Assembly: GCA_033060915.1 (NCBI GenBank)
Contig: CM065384.1
Coordinates: 29,424,501 to 29,488,500, forward strand
Direction of reading: 5' to 3'
Length of the DNA stretch: 64,000 bases
Source: Euryodendron excelsum
Lineage: Eukaryota > Streptophyta > Magnoliopsida > Ericales > Pentaphylacaceae
Shown here: piece by piece, positions 10,921 through 21,260 of the stretch
Numbering within the stretch: position 1 is the stretch's first letter
Layout: each line of letters starts with the position of its first letter
Program-made: the position numbers and the translations under genes
The notes under the pieces: model-generated
Database searches by the model: none
Told to the model about the DNA's origin: nothing
The model's input: only the letters and a program-made list of their open reading frames with translations

Positions 10921-11077
10921 ATAAGTGGAATGCCTTCGGCTATAAGCGCCGGTCAATTCGTCTTTGGTACGTACAAGCATTCTACAAACCATTCCAATCA
11001 AACATTCAACAAACATAACGGACACAGAATGTACGAAAACAAACCCATTCCATTAGTGAAAGGAGGAATACAGTTTC

Positions 11078-11095
11078 AAAAAAAAAAAAAAAAAA
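11078..11095 (+). repeat. A18 homopolymer
   Basis: Run of 18 adenines inside the Tat element, about 70 bases beyond the stop of the antisense gene (T18 on that strand). It may be a slippage-prone tract. Confidence 0.9.
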
Positions 11096-11162
11096 CGAGA
11101 ATGAACAACAAAAGATGCCCATGCGAAAGGCAAGCTCCAGCAGACGAGGGCCCAAGCCATCT

Positions 11163-13441
11163 TCAAGCCTGAGCGCGGTCCCCAATTTGTCCCTCAGTGG
11201 CTTCTGGCCGGTCACCGACCTGGTCACCAGCAGCGGCTTCTGGTTGAACCTCAGCGGCTTGGCCCTCTCCAGCAGTATCCGCTCCGGCCCCTTCCTCAAC
11301 CACTTGGCCAGTAGCTCCCTGACCATCCACAGGTGCGAGGTCATTGAGAGGATCCAAGCTCGAGAAGTCTGACTCGGGACACTTCTTGGACGCCTGATTC
11401 CGAGCCGACTCGAAGCCCATTTGAAAGGTGGGTTCCAGCAAGGCCTGGAAGTCGTCCCCTTTCTTAAATTCCTCAACGGCTTCGGCCATTGCCCTCTTGA
11501 GCTCTTCACCGTGAGCTGCTACAGCTCTTTCCAGATCGTGCCTCTTCGCCTCTTCGGCCGTGAAGCTCAGGAGTAGCTTATTGGCCTGCCTGGCGAGCCT
11601 TTCATTATCGGCCCGAGCCTACTGGAGCTCCTCCAGAGCAGAATCCCTCTCGGCCCTAGCAGCCGAGACGTCGCCCTTCAGCGACTGAACCTCCTGGACG
11701 AGCGCCGAGCTGGCCGCCTTCTCCTCCTGGAGAGCCTTTTCCGAGCCCCCTAGGCGATGACCCAGAGCCATAACCCTGGCAAGAGACTGAAACCCGAGGG
11801 GTTAGAACTTGTATCACAGGAAAAGTAATGAAGAGCAGAGCGTTAACCACACGGGAGCACACCTTGAACAGGTCGTGGTTGGCGTCCCTGACCAACCGGG
11901 AGTTGGGATGCTTGGACAACCTCGTGATGTCTGTAGGTCTCACCACCTCTGCCGCCCTCTCCCAGGCCACGTCCGAGTTATCGATGACGTTCACGGGGGC
12001 AGAGGCTGTCGGACCAGCACGGGCCTGGGGGTCCGCTGGAGTGGCCGCGCCTCGCCTCGGCTGCGATCCCTCGGAATGCCCCGGAGGTTTGACAGCAACT
12101 GAAACCTGGCCCCTCCCCTTCTGGGGTGACGCCTTCTTCGATGGAGGAGGGGGAGGAGGGAGTTCTTCAGCGACCTCGGCCATCTTCTGGCGCTTCGACC
12201 CTGACGCGCCGGCTGCCGCGGCCACCCTCTTCCGAGCCAGGAAGTTGATGTCAAAACTCATCGTGTCCTGCTCGGCCGCTGGCTGGAGTTCTTGACAACC
12301 GGGCTGAACCGCTGTAGTATCAACCTGAGCAGCCGCAGCGACCGGGCGATCTGCAAGGGATGACCAGAAATGTCAGAGAACGATCGCCATAACGAAAGTA
12401 AAAATGTACTCACTCCTCTCACGTTCAGCGGCCAAGGCCTCTCTGCTCGGTTCGGGTCCCAAGAGATATAGGGCGAGCGCCTCGACAGTCACCAAGTCCT
12501 TGGCGTTACGAAACTCGTACTCTTTGACCGCCTCAACCGCCGCCTTGTGCTCGGCAAACAGAAGAGGCTTTACCCGACCTGACACTCGTAAGGCACCTAA
12601 GTCAGAACGGGCGACACATGCAAAAAACATCGGGCAAAAGGGGAGGAAGAAGACACGAAGTAAGGATCATACCCTTCTTGCTCGGGTAACCCCATTGCCT
12701 GGGGATCCGAGCGGAGAAATCTGTCTCCCAGGGGCAGAACTCCCAGCCCTCTCTGCTAATGAAGAAGAACCGGTCCTTCCAGCTCTTGTGTGAAGAAGGA
12801 AGCTCGCCAACCAGATCGAGCCCGGTCGACCGACCTGAGAAGTACCAGTATCCCTTCCCGCGCTCGGCCGGCCTATAACAATGCGAGAACTCCTCTGGCG
12901 TCACGTCCCTCCCATGGACGATTTGCCAGAGGATCATACAACCCGCCATGATCCGCCAGGCGTTCGGCGAGAGCTGTCCCGGGGCGAGACGCAACCTCTG
13001 CAGAATCTCTCTGACCGGCCGAGGGAACGGTACACGAAGGCCGCCAGCTAGAGCGCCCTCGAAGATCGCTATCTCCCCCTCCCTGGGCGAGCACGCCCGG
13101 TCCCTAGAGCCAGGGACCCTACACCTTACCCCTTTCGGGATCTGGTACACTCGCCGAAGGGCGACGACCTTCTCCCTGTCAAGAGAGGAGGCGACCCTCT
13201 CTGCACCGTACCCGGGGCCATCCTCTCCCTCCCCCTCGCCGGATTCGACCTCCACGGCTCGGGTAGCAACCTCAGCGGGTTGGTCCCGTTCCTCCCCGAC
13301 TCCAGAGTAAGCGGCCCCGACTCCTTGGGACCCCCCGGAGTCCCCCACAGAGGCCTCTTCCTGGGTCCGGCGCCTCTCGACTCGATACCCACTGGAACCC
13401 GTCTCTTCCGTGTCTGAACTAACCCCCTCCGGGTTCGACAT
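11163..13441 (-). pseudogene. Antisense spliced gene of Tat element (aORF)
   Basis: Gene opposite to gag-pol between pol and the 3' LTR. Four exons can be read: 13441-12673, 12596-12414, 12350-11863 and 11786-11163. The three introns are 76, 63 and 76 bp with GT...AG ends (donors GTATGA, GTGAGTAC, GTGTGC; acceptors CTTAG, TTGCAG, TTTCAG). Joined, the length is a multiple of three and the frame continues at every junction, 687 codons, with one exception: an in-frame TAG at 11619-11621. The start chosen is the ATG of MSNPEG at 13441; the frame is open to an upstream ATG at 13612. Exon 1 carries the domain known as putative gypsy-type transposon (Transposase_28, PF04195), about residues 88-255, recognised by LRVPFPRPVREILQRLRL and DRFFFISREGWEFCPWE. 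Exons 3-4 are proline- and alanine-rich, then coiled coil. Such antisense frames recur in Tat elements; their role is unknown. Confidence 0.82.
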
Positions 13442-14100
13442 GGTCCCGAGAGGTGCACAGCTCTCAATCCTATTGAACACCGGCCTAAACAACTCACGCA
13501 AATCCCCAAGAACAGATTCTAAGAACTCCGCCCTGTCAACAAACCCCGACAGATCGGAAATCTGACCTCTCCCCTCAAACACGGACACACAGCGGGTAAT
13601 AAGCCAGTACATACAATCAGAGGGCGAAGCTTACCGCGTTCTGAAGCACCAGCGACGATTTTCGAAGCAAACCGGCGGTGAAACTAGGAGGATGGCACCT
13701 CTTGGCCGGCCGGAGACGACGAAGACGACGGTGGAGGCGTAGACAGCGACGACGGCAAAGTGAGTTAGGTTTTTCTCTCTCTCTCTCCTTCTCTGCGTAT
13801 TTGGTAAAAAACAATGAGGCCGAAATTAGGGGCAACCGCCTTACAAAATTCCCCCCACGCCTTTGAAATCAACGGCCCAGATGACCCTCGGTGATGGGAC
13901 ATCAACGGTCGAGATGCGACACGGCTTTTCGACTTCTGACTGCTAATCCCTGGCCGCCACGTGGGGGCAGGCGAAACGACGGGACAGCGCCTGCCATAAT
14001 TACGCCGCCCCCGCTATAAATGCGCTTCGCGTTCCGCGGTCGGACCGACCGACGAAATTCCTCTGACCCCGAACAGATGGCCAGATGAATTGGGGGCATC
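13442..14100. other. Region between antisense gene and 3' LTR
   Basis: Non-coding part of the Tat element and presumably the promoter side of the antisense gene. It holds a short CT tract (about 13773-13793), a plus-strand TATAAAT at 14013-14019 and, just before the LTR, GAATTGGGGGCATC (14087-14100), the likely polypurine-tract region. The short open frames here are shadows. Confidence 0.5.
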
Positions 14101-14687
14101 TGGTGACGGGGATTTCCCGACCAGACCGGAAGCCCTTCTCGTACCGCCTAGTCGTATCCCGACCAGGTCTCCACTCCATCCGTCCACGAACTTCCTAGTC
14201 TGAAGGGTCGCTCGCAACGGTCCCCTGATCGGGTCGGCGCCCGACCGTGTCCGCGGGGCCCACTTCTGACACCGGCCTCTCTGGACTGCATCAGGGACGT
14301 GGATGTGGCATGTACCTGCAACAACCGCCACGCCCCTGACACCGCTCTGAGCACACGCCACCCTGGAGTGTGAAGATGGCGCTCTCGAGTGCTCTGACAT
14401 AGTTCTGACCTTCCAACTAGAAGCCGCCACGTGGAAGGACCACATACCTCCACTATGCAAGCATACAAGGAAAAACTTCGGCCCCTAAAAAGGTATGGAT
14501 ACACAGTCAACCCCTGGATATCTGACCTTCTCTCCCACGTCGGAATCACCTCGAATCTAACTTGCACACCGGAGGGCCATTGGCTCCCATCACACCGGTG
14601 GGTTTTGGTGCAGGAGATCACCGTCCGACCATTGTGCCGTTCATCCCAGACCTGGGGGCAAGCCCGCACGAGATAGCTGCATCATCA
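14101..14687 (+). repeat. 3' LTR of Tat element
   Basis: 587 bp, same ends as the 5' LTR, followed by the target duplication CTACT at 14688-14692. Six substitutions separate the two LTRs. Confidence 0.96.
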
Positions 14688-14692
14688 CTACT

Positions 14693-15290
14693 TAACAACT
14701 TTTCCTCATGGAGAATCAAATAACCTTAAGAACACATCGATTCATCTAAAAAAATGAAACCATTAAATCCCTTTTTGGAATAGAATCAATCTGAAAGCCA
14801 TAGCTATGTTGGCACTTAGGCGGCTCAACCAACTAAAACTCCACACTTTTTCCAACTTTTGAAACAATTCCTACTTAATTCTTGCTGCATATAAATATCT
14901 GACGAGGTTGAATCCTTCAGTGAACTACCTACCTACCCATAACTTAACAAGTAGACTAGCCAAAAAATCCAAAGGTCAAATTTTAAGGAACACCATTACA
15001 AACATCACTGAAAGAACCAAATCTAGAGGTTCAAAACCCAGAACTGATAACCTTAGTAGTCCTTCAAATTGAACAATACCTACACTGAGGAAGTTTTTCT
15101 TCCCTACTTCACAATTACAGACCATCCAACAGAAAATAATACATATCAGATTATATGCGTTTCAGAAGAGAGGAGTAAACAAAATTACTTTAGTCAAATT
15201 GAAATATATATAAGTCAAGAAACACATGACAATACAAGCAACATACGAGGAAACAAAATTAAAGTAGGATATGTGTATCTTATAAGTTAC
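14693..15290. other. AT-rich DNA, probable intron
   Basis: No coding signal. Read on the minus strand it begins with GTAACTTATA at 15290 and so would be the start of intron 1 of the GAUT-like gene. It would be continuous with 1-3878 before the Tat insertion. Confidence 0.45.
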
Positions 15291-15446
15291 CAGTGTTGGC
15301 TGGTCGACCCGATCCTCATGCTGATGATGGTGATGAACAACAAACAAAAGAAATCCTGCGACTGAGATTAGCCCAAGAAGCGCCCAGATCCAACATGAAA
15401 ATCTCCTTCTAACCGGGCGCCTGTAGTCGGCCGCCCGCCGCCGCAT
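15291..15446 (-). CDS. GAUT11: GAUT-type galacturonosyltransferase, first exon
   Basis: 156-bp exon on the minus strand: ATG at 15446, donor GTAACTTATA from 15290, exactly 52 codons in phase 0. The peptide starts MRRRAADYRRPVRRRF, followed by one transmembrane helix (about residues 19-37, WIWALLGLISVAGFLLFVV) and a His-rich HHHHQHEDR stretch. This basic tail plus single anchor is a type II Golgi signal anchor. Length and wording match the N-terminus of plant GAUT10/GAUT11-class enzymes, which transfer galacturonic acid to homogalacturonan in the Golgi. No second exon is visible to the left, so the rest, including the GT8 catalytic domain, must lie outside the window or be lost. An upstream in-frame ATG at 15482 is possible but less like the family. 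The subgroup is recalled from memory and less sure than the family. Confidence 0.6.
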
Positions 15447-17514
15447 CTTTTGCCGCTTCCTTCCACTATTCACCACCGACAAGGGAATTCAAAATGACCC
15501 GTCATTCAGAGTGGATCAAGGAAGCATTGAACTGGAGCATCTCACTACCAAATCAAAAATTCACAACGACCCATCACTCAATGAACAACCAAAGTCAAGA
15601 ATCAGAACCAACCCATCTCTCAAATTGGATCAAACAACCAATGAAACGGGTCTTCCTCACAATCTAAACTTTACGGGGACTTACAGGACTCGGACAATTC
15701 TCGTGTCAATATGAACTCACATTAATACAACTATGAATATTGTCGTATTAACTTTTAAAGAGACGACAAGACTGAAGAACATGTCTTGTAATCTACGCAA
15801 GGGGGTAGAGTGACGGAGAGTGACGCTTTTAGATGAAATGCTTTCGAATGTGAAGAACTCTCCACATGAATGTCAGCTTCTGTGGGGGAGGGAAATAGGC
15901 AAAATAGGTGAGGAAAATGTGAATCTGTCTAATGGGATCAATCGGGCAAAATCCAATAAAGGAGGGTAGGGCTAGCACATGTGAGCATGTGCCATTGTAG
16001 CATGGTGAATGAACATTTTTTTTATTTTTTCATTTTAGATTTGGGACTAATTAGTTTTAACGTCATTGTGTTTACACGAATCATATAAACTTTGTATATT
16101 GCTTAAATAGTGTCTAATAACAAAAAAACGTAAGGAGAAATCGAATTTGAAACTCCATGCTTAATATTTAGTTACATTTACAGTTGAATCACTAAGCAAA
16201 AAATGTGTGATGCACGCTGCACATATGTTAAGTAAAATGAAATTTTATTTGATATAAGACTGAATAGGATATCTATAAAAGAAAATTATTAAATTTTTAA
16301 GAATGTAATACTCTCATAAAGTCATAGTCAATTAATTACTAATGCTACACAATACAAAAACTTATTAGGACACTAATATGTTACAATTAAAAAAATGGAG
16401 CATAAAAAAATAGCTAAAATTACTAGAAATGCGTTTTTAGGAGTATCTATACTATATTTTAAGAGTACTTGGCAAGTTCTTTTGAATTATGCTAGATTTT
16501 TAAAACGTTTTAGAAATATTTTTTAAAAGTTGCCCCTTCAAATTTTATGAGAATATCATCTCTAGTTGGGAAACAAGTTTCCTCTATGAAAGAGAGTTTT
16601 TCCTCCTTTCTAAAGGTAGGCCCTTTTTTTTATATATAAAGAATGCTATGCATAATATTATTTATCACAATTTTTTAATTATCCTTAACTTTTTTTCTTT
16701 TAAAATGAGAAATAAGTTGACATATGATATTATTCTCTTTTATCTTTTTTATTTTGAAACACTCACTTTTATTTTTAAAGTGGCAAGTCTCTTGAAGCAT
16801 TTGTCTATTACGCACCAATCCCTGAAGTCCCGCCATTGCCTAACAATTCTAGGAATATATTTGAGGGTCACTTCAAATTGCACAAATTAAACTTAGACCT
16901 CCGCTGTCTAAGGCAGGAACATAGAAAGAACCTAGGAAACTCGAACCAATCCTTGAAGTCCCCCCATTGCCTAACAATTCTAGGAATATATTTTAGGGTC
17001 ACTTCACACTGCGCAAATTAAACTTTTAGACTTTCACTACCTAAGGGAGGAACATAGAAAGAAACTAAAAAACTCGTTTTTAAAACGGAGACCAACGTCT
17101 CATGAAAACATCTAACCTCTCTACCTGTAAATGTCTAAATTGACAATTATGGGTTGTAACTCTCATTTGCGCATAGTGATATAAACCATTTGTTTCTTTC
17201 CAGATTAAAGGGAAAGAGAATGAATGTTTTCCAGATGACAACATTGCTCTAATTAAAAGGTCTGTGAGGGATTTTCAAGAATGCAGATGTTACCAACTTT
17301 CCAATTTAGCATTAAATAAAGAATTCAACGAAACATTCCCAAGTTAGGTTTAAGAAAAAGCATATTTTTCCGCGTTCCCTACTGTTTTTCCGTTAACATC
17401 TACCTATATCCTATGACAACCTTCGCTCTTTCAATTACTATTTTCGCGTGTTTATCTTAATATCATGGTGTTATGGAATATGGATACTTTATTTACAAAA
17501 CATAAATAAATAAA
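15447..17514. other. Upstream region of GAUT-like exon
   Basis: No gene seen. The first few hundred bases would be 5' UTR and promoter of the minus-strand exon. 15511-15714 is open on the plus strand but has no recognisable motif and is compositionally repetitive. The rest is AT-rich, with a two-copy tandem repeat at 16812-17076. Confidence 0.4.
16812..17076 (+). repeat. Two-copy 131-bp tandem duplication
   Basis: Segment beginning ACCAATCC(C/T)TGAAGTCC at 16814 recurs at 16945. Both copies contain GCCTAACAATTCTAGGAATA and end in AACTCG. Copies have diverged by several substitutions. Function unknown. Confidence 0.8.
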
Positions 17515-18103
17515 AGGTAAATTACATAGGGACTTCTTAAACTATAACTCAATATTACTATAACTTTCTTATTTAAAAAAGCATACAATCAGGACCTCTC
17601 AATTATCAAATTTTATCAAGTTACTCCTTCCGTTAGATTACCGTTAGAAAAATTAACATTAGTTAATCACGTGATTGAAAAATCATATTTTATAGACCAA
17701 AACACCCTTACATGAGAACAAAACTATTATTTATTCTTTGCTCGCATACACACATAATCACTCATCCACAATACCAACCTCCCATCACCATTATCACCGC
17801 CCGCTGGTTTTTTCTCTCCGTCTCTCCATCTCGCACTCTCTCTCTCTCTCTTTCAATGAAAAAATGCCGACTATCATTATCCTTTTCACACCCAAATTTA
17901 GATTACAGCTGTTAAAATATTTAATGTGACTCACCAACTTTGAGTCATTGTCAAGATAGGATCCACATGTTCTTTTTAGTAGGTATAAGGTGTTTTGTGT
18001 TCTCGTTCATGAGGAGATGAAGAACAGGCATCTACTTACTCAAATCTATGAAGGTTTGAATGAGACAATGATCTCCAAAATAAATACCATGAGTATGATT
18101 ATT

Positions 18104-18511
18104 TGGTAGAACTAAACGCTTATCCCACATTAATTTTTTATGAGAAAAGTGATGAGTATATAAAGTCTAGGTTTAAAAATAGGTTTGGGCCCCAAGAGGC
18201 ACCCTACTTTTGTGAAAGGGGGAGGACTTATAGAACTCATAAGTTGACCCAATACTCTACATGCGCGTGCTGCCACCGCTCGGCTGGCTCGGTTCAATTC
18301 GGGTGCGATTAAAATAATATTAAAAAAAAGACTTAGGTCGGTTTAATATTTAATTTTTAGACGTGGTCTGAACTAAATGTGTGTGAACCAGGTGAGAACT
18401 GAACTGGTTCAAGTTTAAATTCAATTCTAGCGATCATGACTCTTCCTATAAAAAGATTCCCCCTCCGAAACATAATGAGTTTTACAAAGTTATATATCAT
18501 ATATTTTGTTC

Positions 18512-18573
<62 letters not shown>

Positions 18574-19367
18574 CTTCGGTGACAAGATTCTACCCAGACT
18601 CTGGCAACGTCCATTCGCATCTCCGGCGAAGTGCTGCCAGATTCCAACAACTGTTTTAGGCGGATTCTAACCGTTCAGTCAGTTTTATTTCGCCGCTTTT
18701 AGACTTAGAAATTCTGTTCAAATTTCTATTCAGGTTTTTCGATCCAGTTAATTATTTGTTTTACTAGTTCATATTTTCAGATGATTATCTTTATCTGTTG
18801 TGTGATGAGTTTTAGTGAAAATTCAATTACTTTGTTCTGTGTTTCTGTATTGAATTTCAAGGTTTGAAATTCTACAAAATTACAGTAATTTTCTATGTAG
18901 AAAATACTGTCTTTTGTTATCATGCCATATTGATTTTGTCAGAAACGGTGCAGGCTTCTGTATGAAATTTACAGTCATAATTCTGTGTTGAATTAGACAG
19001 AAATTTCTTGTGTTTTCCTTCATACATATTACATTCATACTATACATGGAGAGAGCAGAATCTGACGTTTGCATTTGCTGGATCTGAATATTGTAGTGTT
19101 ACTTATTCAGTGTCGTGATCATTTTATCATGGAGATATACACTCGTTAATCCCATAAGCACCTGTGTGGGAGGCGAATCTGTCTTAATGAGAGAGTGTGC
19201 AACACTCGACTTGATCTACCTTTCATTGCATATTTTATTGCATTATCACCTATAAATTGTTTAGTATGCCATGTCACATTATTACATACACATTATTCAT
19301 TATTTCTAATTTCATTTTATTATGATTACAGTTTATGTGGGAGACATTATACAATATTTTTTCAACA
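18104..19367 (+). repeat. Left LTR-like repeat of decayed copia element
   Basis: About 1.26 kb directly repeated at 26263-27519 in the same orientation. Shared landmarks: TCCCACATT near the start, TATATAAAG (TATA-like, about 18158), TTTAGACGTGGTCT, CGTCCATTCGCATCTCC, AACCGTTCAGTCAGTTTTAT and GTGTGCAACACTCGACTTGA. The pairs are clearly diverged, so the insertion is old. Exact ends are uncertain; I found no clean primer-binding site or target duplication. This copy has a long (CT)n run at 18513-18570 that the other lacks. Confidence 0.65.
18513..18570. repeat. (CT)n microsatellite
   Basis: About 29 uninterrupted CT units inside the left LTR-like copy. The right copy has only a short CT/T stretch here (26706-26719), so the array expanded after the copies were made. 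Confidence 0.95.
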
Positions 19368-20015
19368 ATATTAAGACAAATTCTGTTTCTACTAGTATGT
19401 GTTTTTCATATGTCGTAATACTATGAAGTTACATCTGATTGTGTGTTGTTGAGTATAGGATGTTCAGAGTCATGTGTGAATTTAGATTTGTTGGTAACAT
19501 AAAGTTTTCAGGTTTCTAAGGTACTAAATTTATTTTATTTGCCACTTAAAAAGTGATTGTTCATCTTTGGAATGAACCTGTTACAACTCCAGAAACTTGA
19601 GTTTAGTATGCATAGCAATTGACATGAATCCTAATATTATAATGAACTCAACTTGTATAGTGGTTGTTAATTTTTTAAAGTTCCATTTCCGTTGCATGTT
19701 TAGCATGATAAGTAGTATCAGTTCATCTTTATGTATCTTAAATGTTACATGTTGTTTGTCTTGCTATGCTTATGTGTTTTTTGGTGAAAGCATGACTTTG
19801 TAGTTTAGCAATTTTATTGCTAAGGTTTTAATTTCATTTGAGAAATTAAAATAGTGTTATTCTATGGTTTCTAACCTTAAGAATATAGGCATATGATACT
19901 TTGTGTATGAGCAAATTTAATTGCTAGAGTCTTTAATTTCTTGTAAGAAATTAAATTTGTGTTATTTTATGATTTCTAATTAAAAGAATATTACCATGTG
20001 TTTACAATTCACATG

Positions 20016-20435
20016 ATGGACATTTGGGAAGAGGTGGGTCAGAACTGGTTTGGTGAGGATGAGTCAGAGAATCCTACATAATCAGCGGATCCTCCTGTGT
20101 TACACACGATGTATCATTTTCATGGCTCGGAGAACGTTATTCTTCCTAGGTCAGGGGCACTGTCTATTCCGTTAGGGCAGGTGATTGGACCAAATGAGGC
20201 AGGACCGATGCGCTATCGAAACTACTACGAGCAGATTCGATGCACCGCTCGTAAGAGCGTTCCGTGTCCCGCTTACTTTTAGGGGTTAAGGCTTTTGGCA
20301 CAACCCGAGGGTTCTCGCAACGTGGACTCTCCTTATCAGCCAAACACCCTCAAGCGCGCGCGGAAGAGGACGCTTGATCTTGTGTTGGTAGTGATTGAGA
20401 GTTCCTCTTCTAGAGAATCATCTGGTCCTTACTAG
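20016..20435 (+). pseudogene. Decayed small coding region, family unknown
   Basis: I do not recognise this protein. From ATG 20016 the frame runs 140 codons to TAG 20433-20435 and is interrupted only by TAA at 20079-20081 and TAG at 20280-20282. Codon use and composition look coding: an acidic N-terminus (WEEVGQNWFGEDESEN), a central IPLGQVIGPNEAGPMRYRNY segment, a Cys-containing RKSVPCPAY, then a strongly basic stretch (TLKRARKRT) and a Ser-rich tail. It lies between the two LTR-like repeats, upstream of a copia integrase remnant, so it could be a gag or N-terminal remnant of that element, or captured sequence. No zinc knuckle is visible. Confidence 0.4.
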
Positions 20436-20944
20436 TTTCATGTTAGGGTTTAGTATCGTTAATATGTTTATATCATAACTCGTTTAGTTGTATAACTTAT
20501 TTAGTTGCTAACTTAGAACACTTTTAATGACCATATATGTATCTGTGTATATCTATGTTTGTGATGGTAATGGCACATCTAACTTTTATGTTAATTGTCA
20601 TGTATTGATTGTATTTTATAGTGTTCCTTAAAATATAATGAAATTAAGAACATACAATCAAAGAGTATACTTACCGTTATCCACATTCCTAGTGGTACTA
20701 CCAGAATAGTATACTTAAAGTAATCAACGCACATGTTATAATATTCAAATGAGTGTGAAAACAATTATAGTAAACGAGTAAAAGGTATTGGACATAGTGA
20801 TGATGTAGCTTTAGTAGCTTAACGTCCAGATTCGCCTGTCTATAAACACCTAGTTAATTCAGTAACTTGATTGTTGGAAAAATGGAATCCAACTCTTCAT
20901 TAAGTTGATGTGTACTACTTTGTTAAATTTTGAATAATTCAGGA

Positions 20945-21260
20945 AATGTGGGGAGAAGCTTTGTTTTCTCAAACACACATTCTCATTAGGACACCCCACA
21001 GAACACTGTGTTAACATGGACAGAATTATAGCTCGGGTTATCCGCAACCTAAGTTATAAAATCACGTGAGGGTTTAGTCCCCGGTCTGCTTGAACAAAGT
21101 TGTGCATGTGAACACCGTGGTAGACGATAATTCATCTAATACTCTAGAATCATTCAAAAAAGTATTTCCTAATTCTAGAAGTGGGACATTATTTAGAAAT
21201 GGACTTTCTTGTGCATTTGCTTTTCACACTAAGAGTCTTGAAGACTTTATGAATTAGCAA
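20945..21260 (+). pseudogene. Copia integrase C-terminal remnant
   Basis: One plus-strand frame with several stops reads MWGEALFSQTHILIRTPH, then QPKL, HVRV and CLNKVVHVNTV. This matches the order in the region after the copia integrase core (WGEAL ... N/RxPH ... P ... LRVWGCLAKV). It identifies the element between the LTR-like repeats as Ty1/copia in plus orientation. No intact domain remains. Confidence 0.6.

Larger units (their letters stand above)
3879..14687 (+). mobile_element. Full-length Ty3/gypsy retrotransposon, Tat lineage
   Basis: Complete LTR retrotransposon of 10,809 bp. Two 587-bp direct LTRs begin TGGTGACGGG and end GCATCATCA, and are flanked by a perfect 5-bp target duplication CTACT (3874-3878 and 14688-14692). 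A primer-binding site follows the left LTR and a purine-rich tract precedes the right one. Domain order gag, protease, RT, RNase H, a second archaeal-type RNase H, integrase identifies Ty3/gypsy. The second RNase H, the long region between pol and the 3' LTR, and the antisense gene there are hallmarks of the Tat lineage. The LTRs differ at six sites (five transitions, one C/A), about 1 percent, so insertion is recent, roughly 0.4-0.8 million years for plausible plant rates. Two nonsense codons in the coding region make this copy non-autonomous. Its GC content is clearly above that of the surroundings. Confidence 0.96.

Noticed and set aside
9976..11025. Long minus-strand frames (up to 349 codons) across the tandem array
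   Set aside because: The 63-bp repeat length keeps several frames open; the peptides are mere 21-residue repeats and carry no independent coding evidence.
11809..13310. Plus-strand frames of up to 155 codons
   Set aside because: Shadows of the antisense gene; the minus-strand reading gives the recognisable domain and coherent splicing.
15511..15714. 67-codon plus-strand frame upstream of the GAUT-like exon
   Set aside because: Repetitive Asn/Thr/Ser-rich composition, no family match, lies in the probable leader of the minus-strand gene.
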